Shown piece after piece: positions 45,239 to 55,132 of a DNA stretch of 64,000 nucleotides. The notes below the pieces were generated by a model. The model searched no databases, was not told the origin of the DNA, and saw only the letters and a list, made by a program, of their open reading frames with translations. This DNA is from Pseudoxanthomonas sp. PXM01 (GTDB lineage: Bacteria > Pseudomonadota > Gammaproteobacteria > Xanthomonadales > Xanthomonadaceae), in NCBI RefSeq assembly GCF_014851815.1, contig NZ_JACVAJ010000001.1, positions 1,798,001 through 1,862,000 on the forward strand. The letters are read 5' to 3'. Numbering within the stretch: position 1 is the stretch's first letter; the number at the start of each line of letters is the position of its first letter. Both the position numbers and the translations under genes were made by a program.

Positions 45239-45703
45239 TCAGGACGGTTTCGCCACCATCAGCCAGAAGATGGCGATGACACTGATGAAGGCAGGCCAGC
45301 CCAGCCAGAACCACCACCGCATCGCGCGGTGGTAAGCCGGCGGCAGCGGCGCGCCGGAGGACGCCGCCTGCGACGCGAGATCGCGCGCACGGACCTGCAG
45401 CCACAGCACCGGCAACCAGCAGGCGCCGATCACGAAGAAGAGCACCAGCGCCGTCTTCACCCAGAACACGTCCAGCGGCAGGCCAAGCAGGTGCGTCAGC
45501 CACAGGCCGGTGCCCAGTTGCACCACCACGGCGGGCGCCGTGAAGCACGCATCGGCGATCACCACCGTACGCGCCGTGGCCGCGATGACGCGGGCATCGC
45601 CGCGCAGGTGTGCCAGCCACATGAAGAAGGCGATGCCCAGGCCCGTGCCGAACAGCAGGGTCGAGGCGAGGATGTGGATCCACTTCACCCACAGGTACGT
45701 CAT
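45239..45703 (-). CDS. DUF2269 family inner-membrane protein
   Basis: A 154-residue protein with four hydrophobic segments, of the DUF2269 family (YLWVKWIHILASTLLFGTGL at the start, then LWLTHLLGLPLDVFWVKTAL). Function unknown. Its first codon overlaps the last base of the upstream SDR-DoxX stop (TGATG), so it is coupled to it. Confidence 0.86.
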   Translation of the reverse strand: MTYLWVKWIHILASTLLFGTGLGIAFFMWLAHLRGDARVIAATARTVVIADACFTAPAVVVQLGTGLWLTHLLGLPLDVFWVKTALVLFFVIGACWLPVLWLQVRARDLASQAASSGAPLPPAYHRAMRWWFWLGWPAFISVIAIFWLMVAKPS

Positions 45704-47019
45704 CAGCGGCGCTCCGTCAGGACCCACAGCACGGCCAGGGCCGGCAGCAGCACCAGGTTCTTCGCCAGTCCGCCCAGCGGGTCCCACCAGAGCGCCGGCA
45801 CGGCGGTGCCGAGCACCAGCGTATAGGCGAGCAGCAACAGCAGCATCGCGGAGACCGCGGCACGGGGGCGCCAGCCGCTGGCCAGCCACAGTCCGAGCAG
45901 CAGGTCGGCCACGCCACCACCCCGGGCCAGCAGCACAGGACTCATCGCATCCAGCGGCGTGCCGGCGGACAGGCGCCGGATATCGGCCGCCGGGGTTAGG
46001 AAGCCGGCCAGCGCCGACAACAACCAGAGCGCCACCACCGACCATCGCAAGGCGGGCGCAAGGAAATAGAGCTGCGCCTGCCAACGGTCCTGCACCTGGC
46101 TCGGCGCCGATGCGAGCGCATCCTCCAGCGTGCGCGGCCGCATGCCGAAATCGGCCGCCAGCCGCTCGCCCGCATCCGGCGCCGTCGTGTTGCCACGCTG
46201 GAGCATGCGCCACATCGTGCGTCCCACCGGACCGCGCCCAAGCGCTTCCATCGCGGTGACGGCAAGCGACACCGCGGCTTCGGGCACGGCGACGACGCGC
46301 TCTCCCGGAACCCGCAACCAGCGCCGCCACTGCCCCTGGTAGTCGCGCAACGAGAGCGGTGCGGGACCGCCCACATCGTAGATGCCGGTGACGGTGCCCG
46401 ACACCGCGCGCGCGACCAGTTCCCCGAGGTCTTCCGCCGCCAGCGGCTGCACCTGCCAGCGCCCATCGCCCGGAAGCCATTGGAAGCCGGGGAATCCCGC
46501 CAGCGCACGCAGCAGCGAGGTGCCGCCATACGAACCGCTGACCGAATACACCACCGAGGGACGGAGCACGACGGACGATAATGCGAGGCCGCCGAGTCGC
46601 TCGTCGAAACGATGCTTGGAGGCGATGAACGGACCGTCTTCCGGAAGGCCGAGGGCCGAGACCTGCACGAAACGGCAGACGCCGCGCGCCACGCAGGCCT
46701 GCGCGAGCGCGAGGGGCGCGTCGACGTGGATAACCTCGAATGTCTGGCCACCCTCCTCGCGCAGGATGCCGGCAGCGTTGACGACGGCATCCACGCCATC
46801 GAGCAGCGGGATCCAGTCGTCCGCCCGCACCATCGCCTGCAGGTCGCAGGCGCGTTCGTCGTCCGCGAGCGGCCGTCCTCTGGCTCGCACGGCCCGCAGC
46901 ACGCGCCAGCCGTGCCGGCGGAGCGCGGCCACCAGATAGCCGCCGATGAAACCCGCGCCTCCCACCACCAGCACGGTCCGACCCGCGTTGTCCGGCGATG
47001 CCTGCGGGAGGTTTTCCAT
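45703..47019 (-). CDS. NAD(P)-dependent SDR fused to a DoxX-like membrane domain
   Basis: A 438-residue fusion. The first 300 residues are an extended SDR of the complex-I-NDUFA9-like class: GGAGFIGGYLVAALRRHGWR (NAD-binding), VNAAGILREEGGQTFEVIHV and SALGLPEDGPFIASK, with VYSVSGSYGG downstream. The last 130 residues are a four-segment DoxX-like membrane domain (LRWSVVALWLLSALAGFLTP, VADLLLGLWLASGWRPRA). The two are usually separate or paired in operons. DUF2269 lies immediately downstream. Substrate is unknown. Confidence 0.86.
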   Translation of the reverse strand: MENLPQASPDNAGRTVLVVGGAGFIGGYLVAALRRHGWRVLRAVRARGRPLADDERACDLQAMVRADDWIPLLDGVDAVVNAAGILREEGGQTFEVIHVDAPLALAQACVARGVCRFVQVSALGLPEDGPFIASKHRFDERLGGLALSSVVLRPSVVYSVSGSYGGTSLLRALAGFPGFQWLPGDGRWQVQPLAAEDLGELVARAVSGTVTGIYDVGGPAPLSLRDYQGQWRRWLRVPGERVVAVPEAAVSLAVTAMEALGRGPVGRTMWRMLQRGNTTAPDAGERLAADFGMRPRTLEDALASAPSQVQDRWQAQLYFLAPALRWSVVALWLLSALAGFLTPAADIRRLSAGTPLDAMSPVLLARGGGVADLLLGLWLASGWRPRAAVSAMLLLLLAYTLVLGTAVPALWWDPLGGLAKNLVLLPALAVLWVLTERR

Positions 47020-47058
47020 GCGGTCTTCCGTGTCCGTCGAGAGAGGGAGAAACGCGGG

Positions 47059-47397
47059 TCAGGCCTTGCGCACGAACTCCGACTTGAGCTTCATCGCGCC
47101 GATGCCGTCGATCTTGCAGTCGATGTCATGGTCGCCATCGACCAGGCGGATGTTCTTGACCTTGGTGCCGACCTTCACCACCAGCGACGAGCCCTTGACC
47201 TTCAGGTCCTTGATCACGGTGACGGTATCGCCGTCCTGCAGCAGGTTGCCGTTCGCATCCTTGATGACGCGTTCGTCGTCGCCGCTGCCTGGTGCCTCGG
47301 CGGACCATTCGTGTCCGCATTCCGGACAGACCAGCTGGGCGCCGTCCTCGTAGGTGTAGACGGAAGCGCACTGGGGACAAGGAGGCAACGTACTCAT
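47059..47397 (-). CDS. yjdM: Zinc-ribbon protein YjdM (PhnA family)
   Basis: A 112-residue cytosolic protein of the YjdM/PhnA family. The N-terminal zinc ribbon has CPQC and CPEC, and the C-terminal domain has [20 protein letters not shown] and [19 protein letters not shown]. The older name alkylphosphonate protein PhnA is not supported by any phosphonate genes here, so no role in C-P cleavage is implied. Alone between hslU and the SDR-DoxX gene. Confidence 0.93.
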   Translation of the reverse strand: MSTLPPCPQCASVYTYEDGAQLVCPECGHEWSAEAPGSGDDERVIKDANGNLLQDGDTVTVIKDLKVKGSSLVVKVGTKVKNIRLVDGDHDIDCKIDGIGAMKLKSEFVRKA

Positions 47398-47462
47398 CGA
47401 AACCGGGAGGTAAAAACAGGTGCATCGATTGTAACCGACGGAGCGATGCCCTTCCGAAGCGA

Positions 47463-47486
47463 AGAACCCGCCTTGCGGCGGGTTCG
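47463..47486 (-). terminator. Terminator after hslU
   Basis: A 9 bp perfect stem (GAACCCGCC with GGCGGGTTC) and a TTGC loop, right after the hslU stop. It stops hslVU transcription before yjdM. Confidence 0.7.
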
Positions 47487-47491
47487 TGGCA

Positions 47492-48880
47492 TCACAGGAT
47501 GTAGCGGCTCAGGTCCGGATCCTGCACCAGTTCGCCAAGATGCGCGTCGACATACGCGCGATCGATGGTGATGCTCTGGCCATCGCGATCGGGCGCCTCG
47601 TAACTCAACGTATCCAACAGGCGTTCCAGCACGGTGTGCAGGCGTCGCGCGCCGATGTTCTCCTGGCGCTCGTTGACCAGCGCCGCGATCTCGGCCAGGC
47701 GGTCGACGGCGTCGTCGGTGAAGCGCAACGCGACGCCCTCGGTCTTCATCAGCTCCACGTACTGCCTGGTCAGCGCCGCCTTGGGCTCGGTGAGGATGCG
47801 GATGAAATCCTCCTTGCTCAGCGCCGACAGCTCCACGCGGATCGGGAACCGGCCCTGCAGCTCGGGAATCAGGTCGCTGGGCTTGGCCAGGTGGAACGCG
47901 CCCGAGGCGATGAACAGGATGTGGTCGGTCTTCACCGTGCCGTACTTGGTCGACACGTTGCTGCCTTCCACCAGCGGCAGCAGGTCGCGCTGCACGCCTT
48001 CGCGGCTGACGTCGGCGCCGCTCATGTTGCCGCTGCGCTTGGCGACCTTGTCGATCTCGTCGATGAAGACGATACCGTGCTGCTCGCACGACTCGATGGC
48101 GGCGGCGCGGATATCGTCCTCGTTGACCAGCTTCGCGGCTTCTTCCTCGACCAGCTGCGGGCGCGCGGCCTTGATGGTCACCGTACGCTTGTGGGTCTTG
48201 GCGCCGCCCAGGCTGGAGAACATCTGCCGCAGTTGCTGGCCCATTTCTTCCATGCCTGGCGGGGTCATGATGTCGACACCGACGTTGGCCGCCAGCTCCA
48301 GTTCGATCTCGCGATCATCGAGATCGCCGTTGCGCAACTGACGGCGCAGCTTCTGCCGGGTTTCCGACTCCTTCGACGAAGGCTCTGCACCGATGTCGAC
48401 CGTCGTGGTGCTGGCACCGAAGCCGAACCCGTTGCCACCTGCGGCATCACGTCGCGGCAGCAGCGCATCCAGGATGCGGTCTTCGGCGCGCTCCTCCGCC
48501 TGCGTGCGCATGCGCGCCTTGGCCTGCTCGCGGTACATCTTCACCGCGGTGTCGGCCAGGTCGCGGACGATCTGCTCGACGTCCTTGCCCACGTAGCCGA
48601 CTTCGGTAAAGCGGGTAGCTTCCACTTTCACGAACGGCGCATTGGCCAGCGTCGCCAGCCGGCGCGCGATCTCGGTCTTGCCGACGCCCGTCGGGCCGAT
48701 CAGCAGGATGTTCTTGGGCATCACTTCGTTGCGCAGCCCGGCATCGAGTTGCATGCGGCGCCAGCGGTTGCGCAGCGCGATGGCGACCGCGCGCTTGGCG
48801 GCGTGCTGGCCGACGATGTGGCGGTCGAGCTCCTGCACGATTTCGCGCGGGGTCATGGTAGAGGACGTGGTATCGGTCAT
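47492..48880 (-). CDS. hslU: ATP-dependent protease ATPase subunit HslU
   Basis: A 462-residue AAA+ unfoldase that feeds substrates to HslV. Walker [16 protein letters not shown] (about residue 62), Walker [10 protein letters not shown] near residue 265 and sensor region [20 protein letters not shown] are present; the I domain lies between. The C-terminus YIL fits the conserved HslV-docking tail. It follows hslV by 46 bp in the same operon. Confidence 0.97.
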   Translation of the reverse strand: MTDTTSSTMTPREIVQELDRHIVGQHAAKRAVAIALRNRWRRMQLDAGLRNEVMPKNILLIGPTGVGKTEIARRLATLANAPFVKVEATRFTEVGYVGKDVEQIVRDLADTAVKMYREQAKARMRTQAEERAEDRILDALLPRRDAAGGNGFGFGASTTTVDIGAEPSSKESETRQKLRRQLRNGDLDDREIELELAANVGVDIMTPPGMEEMGQQLRQMFSSLGGAKTHKRTVTIKAARPQLVEEEAAKLVNEDDIRAAAIESCEQHGIVFIDEIDKVAKRSGNMSGADVSREGVQRDLLPLVEGSNVSTKYGTVKTDHILFIASGAFHLAKPSDLIPELQGRFPIRVELSALSKEDFIRILTEPKAALTRQYVELMKTEGVALRFTDDAVDRLAEIAALVNERQENIGARRLHTVLERLLDTLSYEAPDRDGQSITIDRAYVDAHLGELVQDPDLSRYIL

Positions 48881-48926
48881 GGCTTTGCGATAGGAAGAGG
48901 GGGGACGGAACGTGCGGCGTCGCGGC

Positions 48927-49478
48927 TCAGAGCTCTTCGACGACGACGTTGCGGTTGGTGTAGATGCAGATGTCGCCGGCGATGTTCAGCGACTCGACGG
49001 CGATGGCTTTCGCGTCCAGCTCCGTGTGCGCCAGCAACGCGCGCGCAGCGGAGAGCGCGTAGGAACCGCCGGAACCGATCGCGATGATGCCGTCCTCCGG
49101 CTCGATGACGTCGCCGGTGCCGCTGATGATCAGCGAGGTTTCCTTGTCGGCGACCGCGAGCAGCGCCTCGAGCTTGCCGAGGCGGCGCTCGGTGCGCCAG
49201 TCCTTCGCCAGTTCCACGGCCGCACGCGTCAGCTGCCCGTGCTTCTCCAGCTTGGCTTCAAACAGCTCGAACAGCGTGAATGCATCGGCTGCAGCGCCGG
49301 CGAAGCCCGCCAGCACCTGGCCGTCACGGCCGAGCCGGCGCACCTTGCGCGCATTGCCCTTCATCACGGTGTGGCCCAGCGTCACCTGGCCGTCGCCGGC
49401 GACCGCAACATGGCCGTTACGGCGGACGGAAAGAATGGTGGTGGCGTGGAAGACGTTGGGATTCTGACTGGGGTCCAT
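48927..49478 (-). CDS. hslV: ATP-dependent protease subunit HslV
   Basis: A 183-residue proteasome-like peptidase. The N-terminal Thr nucleophile is in [20 protein letters not shown]; 12 residues ([12 protein letters not shown]) precede the first Thr, an extension I recall from Xanthomonadaceae, so it must be removed after translation to free the active Thr. The rest ([35 protein letters not shown]) is standard. It lies upstream of hslU and downstream of xerC, as in many gammaproteobacteria. Confidence 0.96.
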   Translation of the reverse strand: MDPSQNPNVFHATTILSVRRNGHVAVAGDGQVTLGHTVMKGNARKVRRLGRDGQVLAGFAGAAADAFTLFELFEAKLEKHGQLTRAAVELAKDWRTERRLGKLEALLAVADKETSLIISGTGDVIEPEDGIIAIGSGGSYALSAARALLAHTELDAKAIAVESLNIAGDICIYTNRNVVVEEL

Positions 49479-49552
49479 GGAGGCCTCCGGGGTGTTCCCA
49501 CAGAGGTGGGGACGCCGATTCCGCGTTCAAGCATGACCTTCGACGTACCGGT

Positions 49553-50434
49553 TCAGCCCTTCTTGCGCTTCGCCCGTGGATGCGCCGCGTCGTACACCTT
49601 GGCCAGGTGCTGGAAATCCAGGTGCGTATAGATCTGGGTGGTGGCGATGTCGGCGTGGCCCAGCAGTTCCTGCACGCCGCGCAGGTCGCCGGACGACTCC
49701 AGGATGTGGCTGGCGAAGCTGTGCCGCAGCATGTGCGGATGCACGTGCTTGAACAGGCCCTGCCGCTGCGCGAGCTGCTTGATGCGGATCTGCACGGCGC
49801 GCTGCGAGATCGGCCCGGCGCCACGGCCGGGGAACACGAAGCCCTCGTTCGCCGCTGGTCGTTCCTGGCGCCATTCGGCCAGCGCGTTGCGCGCGTGCGA
49901 GCCGACCGGCACCTTGCGCTCCTTGCTGCCCTTGCCGAGCACGATGACCATGCCGCCGGCCATGTCGAGGTCGCGCCAACGCAAGGCGCAGAGTTCGCTC
50001 AGGCGCAGACCGGAGGAGTAGAAGAGTTCGAGCAGCGCGCGATCACGCCTGCCCAGCGGCGCATCGGTCGGCACCTCCACCAGCCTGACGGCCTCGTCCG
50101 CATCCAGCACCTGCGGCAACTTGCGTGGCGCCTTGGGCGCGCGCAGCGCCGCGGCGGGACTGGCCGGGATGCGGCCATGCTTGAGCAGCCACTGGTAATA
50201 GCTGCGGCACGCGGACAACCGGCGCTGCAGGCTCTTCGGCGACAGGCCGCGCCGGTGCTCGCTGGCGACGAAGCCGCGCAGCTGTTCCGATTGCACGTCC
50301 GCAAGATCGGCGATGCCCTGGGACTGCGCCCACTCGGTCAACGCGCTGAGATCGCGGCGATAGGCATCCAGCGTGTGCGCGGACACGCGGCGCTCGACCT
50401 CGAGATGCGTAAGGAAGTCATCGACGGTGTGCAT
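49553..50434 (-). CDS. xerC: Tyrosine recombinase XerC
   Basis: A 293-residue site-specific recombinase that resolves chromosome dimers at dif together with XerD. Catalytic residues are Arg in SGLRLSELCALRW, Lys in LGKGSKERKVPV, HxxR in MLRHSFASHILE, His and Tyr in LGHADIATTQIYTHLD. It starts at ATG 50434 (MHTVDDFL). Order dapF-DUF484-xerC is conserved from E. coli (dapF-yigA-xerC), with hslVU downstream. Confidence 0.96.
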   Translation of the reverse strand: MHTVDDFLTHLEVERRVSAHTLDAYRRDLSALTEWAQSQGIADLADVQSEQLRGFVASEHRRGLSPKSLQRRLSACRSYYQWLLKHGRIPASPAAALRAPKAPRKLPQVLDADEAVRLVEVPTDAPLGRRDRALLELFYSSGLRLSELCALRWRDLDMAGGMVIVLGKGSKERKVPVGSHARNALAEWRQERPAANEGFVFPGRGAGPISQRAVQIRIKQLAQRQGLFKHVHPHMLRHSFASHILESSGDLRGVQELLGHADIATTQIYTHLDFQHLAKVYDAAHPRAKRKKG

Positions 50435-50460
50435 GCGCGCTTCCCGATGACGACGCGCGA

Positions 50461-51135
50461 TCAGGCCTCGAACCGCTTCAGCGCCGTGACCAGCGTTTCG
50501 CCCATCATGCGCAGGAACAGCGTGCCCATGCCGGGATAGAAGCGGTTGCCGTCGCGGCTGCCGACGGCGACCAGGCCGATACCTGGAAGCGGCAGCAACG
50601 CCGATGACGCCACATCCTCGGCGCGCGCGCCGTACAGCAGCACGTGCTTCTCCGGCTGCAGGCGGCCACAGATCGGCTCGCCATCGCGCAGGCAGTCGCG
50701 GAACGGCGCCAGGTGCGGATTGTCCGCCGGCACCACCTGCAACCAGTCGCTTTCCTCCAGCCCGGCCACCGGCGTGAGCAGCACGATGCTGACGCGGTCG
50801 CCATTGAAGTCTTCGGCCAGCGATGCGGCCATCGCCCGCACGGTGTCGGCGGCGGAGCCCTGCTTCATCAGCGTCAATGCGAGCTGATGCGTACGGACGG
50901 CCAGGCGTTCGTTCTCCTGCGCATTGGCGAACAGATCGCCGAGGCGCCGGGACAACTCGCGGTTCTTGTCCCGCAGAACATCCAGCTGGTAGCTGGCCAG
51001 GGATGCCGTGGGGCCCTCGTCGCGCGGCACGACGAGGCTCAGCGCCAGGTCCGGGAACTGCTTCAGGAAGGTCGGGTGCCGCCGCAGCCACGCCGCGACG
51101 TCGTGGGCGCCCAGTTTTTCCAGTGTCTCGCTCAT
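50461..51135 (-). CDS. DUF484 (YigA-type) family protein
   Basis: A 224-residue protein of the DUF484 family, which has a GAF-like fold. Typical segments are [40 protein letters not shown] (coiled) and [20 protein letters not shown]. Function is unknown, but it is nearly always between dapF and xerC. The ATG at 51135 (MSETLEKLG) is chosen because it overlaps the dapF stop as ATGA; an upstream ATG at 51144 is possible. Confidence 0.9.
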   Translation of the reverse strand: MSETLEKLGAHDVAAWLRRHPTFLKQFPDLALSLVVPRDEGPTASLASYQLDVLRDKNRELSRRLGDLFANAQENERLAVRTHQLALTLMKQGSAADTVRAMAASLAEDFNGDRVSIVLLTPVAGLEESDWLQVVPADNPHLAPFRDCLRDGEPICGRLQPEKHVLLYGARAEDVASSALLPLPGIGLVAVGSRDGNRFYPGMGTLFLRMMGETLVTALKRFEA

Positions 51136-51962
51136 GCTTTCCATTCCCCTTCGAATACGAATGCCGCCGGCCCGGACATGATGACCGGCGCGTCGTCGGA
51201 CGGCCAGCGGATGCGCAACTCGCCGCCCGGCAGCACGATGGCCACGTCGCGGTCCACCCGGCCGCGGTGGATCAGGACCGTCGCCGCGGCACAGGCGCCG
51301 CTGCCGCAGGCCAGCGTTTCGCCCACGCCACGCTCGTACACGCGCAAGCGGACGCGGTCGCGCGTCACCACCTCGGCGAAACCGACGTTGACCGACTCCG
51401 GGAAGTGCCGCGAGCGCTGCAGCAGCGGGCCGTAATGGTGGACGGGGGCGCCGTCGACGGAAGGCACCTCGATGACGGCATGGGGGTTGCCCATCGACAC
51501 CGCGCCGAAACGCAGGCGCAGGCCTTCGTCCACATCGATGTCGTACTCCGCGCGCGCGTGCTCGAACCCCTGCAACGGGATGCGGGCCGGCACGAACTCG
51601 GGCACACCCATCGCGATGGCATAGCGGTGTGCGCCGATGCGCTCCACGGCATGCGTGGCCAGCGGACTGTCGACCTCGAACGTGTCGCCGTTCGCCGCGC
51701 CATCACGCACCAGCCAGGCCGCCACGCAGCGCGCGCCGTTGCCGCACTGCTGCGACGGCGAGCCATCGGAGTTCCAGATGCGGTACGCCGCGACCGAACC
51801 GGCGCTGCGCGGCGGCTCGATGGTCAGGATCTGGTCGCAGCCTATGCCCCGGTGACGGTCGGCGAGCGCCGCGGCAAGCGCGGCATCCGGTGGTGGCAGG
51901 CCGTCGCGCAGGTCCAGCACGACGAAATCGTTGCCGGCCCCGTGCATCTTGGTGAACCGCAT
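51132..51962 (-). CDS. dapF: Diaminopimelate epimerase
   Basis: A 276-residue PLP-independent epimerase that converts LL- to meso-diaminopimelate for lysine and peptidoglycan. The two catalytic cysteines lie in [11 protein letters not shown] and [12 protein letters not shown]. The N-terminal [17 protein letters not shown] is standard. The start MRFTKMHG at 51962 is the family usual; ATG at 51995 would add 11 residues and overlap the upstream lipoprotein stop. It is coupled with lptM and DUF484. Confidence 0.96.
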   Translation of the reverse strand: MRFTKMHGAGNDFVVLDLRDGLPPPDAALAAALADRHRGIGCDQILTIEPPRSAGSVAAYRIWNSDGSPSQQCGNGARCVAAWLVRDGAANGDTFEVDSPLATHAVERIGAHRYAIAMGVPEFVPARIPLQGFEHARAEYDIDVDEGLRLRFGAVSMGNPHAVIEVPSVDGAPVHHYGPLLQRSRHFPESVNVGFAEVVTRDRVRLRVYERGVGETLACGSGACAAATVLIHRGRVDRDVAIVLPGGELRIRWPSDDAPVIMSGPAAFVFEGEWKA

Positions 51963-51987
51963 CGCCGTGGACCGCGTGTGCGAGGGA

Positions 51988-52197
51988 TCAGCCATTCCCG
52001 TCGGTGGCAGGCACCGTGGCGGGATCGATCGGGGGTTCCGGAGGCAGCGTGTCGCTGCTTGCCGGTGCGGCCTCGGCGGGCGCGGCAGGCGCCTCTTCGA
52101 CCGGCTTCTCCGGCATGAACAGCGGGCCCTTGGCACCGCAGGCGGACAGGACCGCCATCAGGGCGGCGGCGAGGACAAGACGGGCATTCCGATTCAT
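51988..52197 (-). CDS. lptM: LPS translocon maturation chaperone LptM-like lipoprotein
   Basis: A 69-residue lipoprotein (lipobox LSAC) whose mature start [13 protein letters not shown] matches the LptM/YifL motif CGxKGPLY. In E. coli LptM binds LptD-LptE and helps correct disulfide formation in the LPS translocon. The rest is a Pro/Ala-rich tail. It lies just before dapF, as does yifL in E. coli. Its stop overlaps the longer possible dapF start. Confidence 0.8.
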   Translation of the reverse strand: MNRNARLVLAAALMAVLSACGAKGPLFMPEKPVEEAPAAPAEAAPASSDTLPPEPPIDPATVPATDGNG

Positions 52198-52238
52198 GCC
52201 GCGAGTATAGCCACAGCGCGATGAACGCCGATGGCCGT

Positions 52239-52700
52239 TTACCCGGCGCGCGGCGGCTCGGGACGCAGCCACAGCCAGGTACCCACGGCGGCCATGCACG
52301 CGATCGGCAGCGCCACCATCCACCAGCGGTGCGAACCCAGCCACAGCATCGCCACGAGCAGGACCGCGGTACTCGCCAGCATCGTCCATGTGGCGGCCCA
52401 CTTGGCGCGACGCGAGACCGCACGATGCCGGTGCCAGTCGTGGATCATCGGACCGAAGCGCGGGTGCGTGACCAGATAGCGGTGCAGGCGCTCGGAGCCG
52501 CGCGACGCGGCATAGGCGGCGATCAGGATGAAGACCGTGGTCGGCAGCCCGGGGACGAACACGCCCAGGATGCCCATGCCGAGGCTGGCGTAGGCCAACA
52601 ACCACCATGCCCAGCGGAAGCGCACCGGACGGGCGTCGGGCAGGTCACGCGGCGGCGGGGGAGAAGCATCGTGCACGGCGACCTTGTACCCCAAATCCAT
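52239..52700 (-). CDS. ybaN: YbaN family (DUF454) inner-membrane protein
   Basis: A 153-residue protein with three hydrophobic segments. DUF454 signatures: WWLLAYASLGMGILGVFVPG, LPTTVFILIAAYAASRGSER and HRYLVTHPRFGPMIHDWHRH. Function unknown. It starts at ATG 52700 (MDLGYKVAVHD); the first part is a hydrophilic Pro-rich stretch. It lies upstream of lptM by 41 bp. The 194 bp spacer to its right ends in the terminator of the oligopeptidase gene. Confidence 0.82.
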   Translation of the reverse strand: MDLGYKVAVHDASPPPPRDLPDARPVRFRWAWWLLAYASLGMGILGVFVPGLPTTVFILIAAYAASRGSERLHRYLVTHPRFGPMIHDWHRHRAVSRRAKWAATWTMLASTAVLLVAMLWLGSHRWWMVALPIACMAAVGTWLWLRPEPPRAG

Positions 52701-52849
52701 GGCGGACGGCGCAAATACGATTTGCGCGGATCGGACCACCGCGCCCCACCTTGCCATGACCTGCCACCCTCTCCCGACGACTCACCGGGTTATCGGTCGT
52801 GGCGGGGCAGACCTGAAGCCTCCTGTCCCGGCCAGCCCTGCCAGAACGC

Positions 52850-52875
52850 GAAGAGCCGGGTTGCCCCGGCTCTTC
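52850..52875 (-). terminator. Terminator after the oligopeptidase B-like gene
   Basis: An 11 bp perfect stem (GAAGAGCCGGG with CCCGGCTCTTC) and a TTGC loop, 20 bp after the stop, ending in CGTT on the minus strand. It separates this gene from ybaN. Confidence 0.78.
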
Positions 52876-52894
52876 CTGTTCCCGACCGGCGCCG

Positions 52895-55066
52895 TTACTT
52901 CGACGCCACGCCCAGCTGGTCCAGCATGAAGGCGTACATCTCGGCCCGCTCGCGGTACTGGCGGAATCGGCCCGACTTGCCGCCGTGGCCTGCTTCCATG
53001 TTGGTGCGGAACACGACGGTTTCCTTGCTCGTGTTCAGGTCACGCAGGCGGGCGACGTACTTGGCCGGCTCCCAGTACTGCACCTGCGAATCCCACAGGC
53101 CGGTGCCGACGAACATCGCCGGGTAGGCCTTGGCCTGCAGGTTGTCGTACGGCGAGTACTTCAGGATGTAGTCGTAGTAACCCTTCTCTTCCGGGTTACC
53201 CCACTCGTCGTACTCGTTGGTGGTCAGCGGGATGCTGGGGTCCAGCATCGTGGTGACCACGTCGACGAAGGGCACCAGGGTCAGGATGACCTTGTACTTC
53301 TCCGGCGCCATGTTCGACACCGCGCCCATCAGCAGGCCGCCGGCGCTACCGCCCATCGCGGCGACGCGGTCCTTGGCCGCATAGCCTTCCTTCACCAGGT
53401 AGTCGGTGACGTCGATGAAGTCGGTGAAGGTGTTGATCTTGTTGTACAGCTTGCCGTCGTCGTACCAGGTACGGCCCATTTCCTGGCCGCCACGGATGTG
53501 CGCCAGCGCGTAGACCACGCCGCGGTCGAGCAGGCTGATGTTGGTGATGCTGAAGTTCGGATCCATCGACGAGCCGTAGCTGCCGTAGGCGTACTGCAGC
53601 ATCGGCGCCTTGCCGTCGCGTGCCACGTCCTTGCGGTACACCAGCGTCACCGGGATCTTGGTCTTGCCGTCGCGGGCCGGCGCCCATACCCGTTCGGTCA
53701 CGTACTTCGACGCGTCGTAGCCCGGCACGGGCTGCTGCTTCAGCTGGCGGCGTTCACCCGTCTTCGTATTGATCTCGTAGGTGGTCGCCGGCGTGGTCAT
53801 CGACGTGTAGCTGTAGCGCAGCCAGTCGGTGCCGGTCTCCGTATTGGCCGACAGGCCCATCGAGTAGGCGGACTCGTCGGCCTTGACGTAATCGCTGCTG
53901 CCGTCGGCCTTGATCACGCGCAGGCTCTCCAGCGCATTGGCGCGCTCGGACACCACGCTGAAACCGTCGAACAGTTCGATGCCCTCGACGAACACGTCGT
54001 CGCGGTGCGCGATCCAGTCCTTCCAGTCCTTGCGCGAGGTCGAACCGGTCGGCGCGGTAACCACCTTGAAGTTGGTCGCGCCATCGGCGTTCGTGCGGAT
54101 GACCCAGCGGTCGCCCAAGTGGTCGGCCTGGTACTCGACGTCGCGCTCGCGCGGCGCCAGCACGGTGAACACGCCAGGGCTGGCGGCCGGCGTGCAGCGC
54201 ATTTCCGAGGACACGGTGCTTTCCACGCCGATGCAGATGAACTGATCGTCGCGCGTGCGGCCGATGCCCATGTAGAAGCTGTCGTCTTCCTCTTCGTACA
54301 CCAGCTTGTCGTCGCTGAACGGCGTGCCCAGCACGTGCGACTTCACCCGCTTGCTGAGCAGGGTCTCCGGATCCTTGTCCACGTAGAAAAGCGTGCTGCC
54401 GTCGTTGGACCAGACCAGGTTCGGCTCGGCGTTGGTCACGGTGTCCGGCAGGATCTCGCCGGTGTCCAGGTCCTTGAAGCGGATCGTGTACTGGCGACGG
54501 CCGTTGGTGTCGTCGGCGTAGGCGAGCAGGCGGTTGTCCTGGCTGACCTCGTAGTCGCCGACGCTGTAATAGTCCTTGCCTTCGCCCAGCGCATTGACGT
54601 CCAGCAGCACCTGCTCACCGGCAAAGTCGCCGGCCGCGTTGGCCGCCTGGATCGACACCGCATCCACGCCCGGAGCGTCCTTGCGGCGCGCATGCACGGG
54701 GTAGTCCTTGCCGGTCACGAAGCGCGCGTAGTACCACCAGCCGCGCTCGCGGTACGGCACGCTGGCGTCGTCCTGCTTGATGCGCGCGACGACCTCGTTG
54801 TAAAGCTTGTCCTCCAGCGGCTTCAACGGCGCCATCACCGTGTCGGTGTAGGCGTTCTCGGCATTGAGGTAGGCGAGCATCTCCTTGTTCTCGCGCTTGT
54901 CGTCGCGCAGCCAGTAGTACTCGTCGTTGCGCTCGGCGCCGTGCGGCGCCTTGACCACGTGCGGCTTCTTGGCCACGTCGGGCGGGGTGGCGCTGGCGGC
55001 CAGGGCGGAGGTGATCGGGGTGCTCATCAGGACGGTCGCGGCAAGCAGGAAGGAGGTCGTCTTCAT
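52895..55066 (-). CDS. ptrB: S9 family oligopeptidase (oligopeptidase B type), exported
   Basis: A 723-residue prolyl-oligopeptidase-family serine peptidase with signal peptide (LLAATVLMSTPITSALA). The N-terminal beta-propeller (about 70-420) is followed by the catalytic domain: Ser in AMGGSAGGLLMGAVSNM (about residue 571), Asp in GTGLWDSQVQYWEP and His in MEAGHGGKSGRFRQY. The SQVQYWEP and GHGGKSGRF signatures and the acidic pockets point to oligopeptidase B, which cuts after basic residues in short peptides. It is preceded by a second S9 peptidase on the same strand with a terminator between. Confidence 0.9.
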   Translation of the reverse strand: MKTTSFLLAATVLMSTPITSALAASATPPDVAKKPHVVKAPHGAERNDEYYWLRDDKRENKEMLAYLNAENAYTDTVMAPLKPLEDKLYNEVVARIKQDDASVPYRERGWWYYARFVTGKDYPVHARRKDAPGVDAVSIQAANAAGDFAGEQVLLDVNALGEGKDYYSVGDYEVSQDNRLLAYADDTNGRRQYTIRFKDLDTGEILPDTVTNAEPNLVWSNDGSTLFYVDKDPETLLSKRVKSHVLGTPFSDDKLVYEEEDDSFYMGIGRTRDDQFICIGVESTVSSEMRCTPAASPGVFTVLAPRERDVEYQADHLGDRWVIRTNADGATNFKVVTAPTGSTSRKDWKDWIAHRDDVFVEGIELFDGFSVVSERANALESLRVIKADGSSDYVKADESAYSMGLSANTETGTDWLRYSYTSMTTPATTYEINTKTGERRQLKQQPVPGYDASKYVTERVWAPARDGKTKIPVTLVYRKDVARDGKAPMLQYAYGSYGSSMDPNFSITNISLLDRGVVYALAHIRGGQEMGRTWYDDGKLYNKINTFTDFIDVTDYLVKEGYAAKDRVAAMGGSAGGLLMGAVSNMAPEKYKVILTLVPFVDVVTTMLDPSIPLTTNEYDEWGNPEEKGYYDYILKYSPYDNLQAKAYPAMFVGTGLWDSQVQYWEPAKYVARLRDLNTSKETVVFRTNMEAGHGGKSGRFRQYRERAEMYAFMLDQLGVASK

Positions 55067-55099
55067 GGATGGGGTCCGGGAATGCGGGATGCAATGGCA

Positions 55100-55124
55100 G
55101 CGCCCCTCCGCAAGGGAGGGGCGC
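55100..55124 (-). terminator. Terminator between the two S9 peptidase genes
   Basis: An 11 bp stem (GCGCCCCTCC with GGGAGGGGCGC, one mismatch end) and a GCAA loop, right after the upstream gene's stop at 55133. It has no T tract, so it may be a weak terminator or a processing hairpin. Confidence 0.6.
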
Positions 55125-55132
55125 TGGGGGAC

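Noticed and set aside
47059-47397. PhnA as an alkylphosphonate utilisation gene
   Set aside because: The family name is historical. No phn genes are near and the protein is a zinc-ribbon YjdM.
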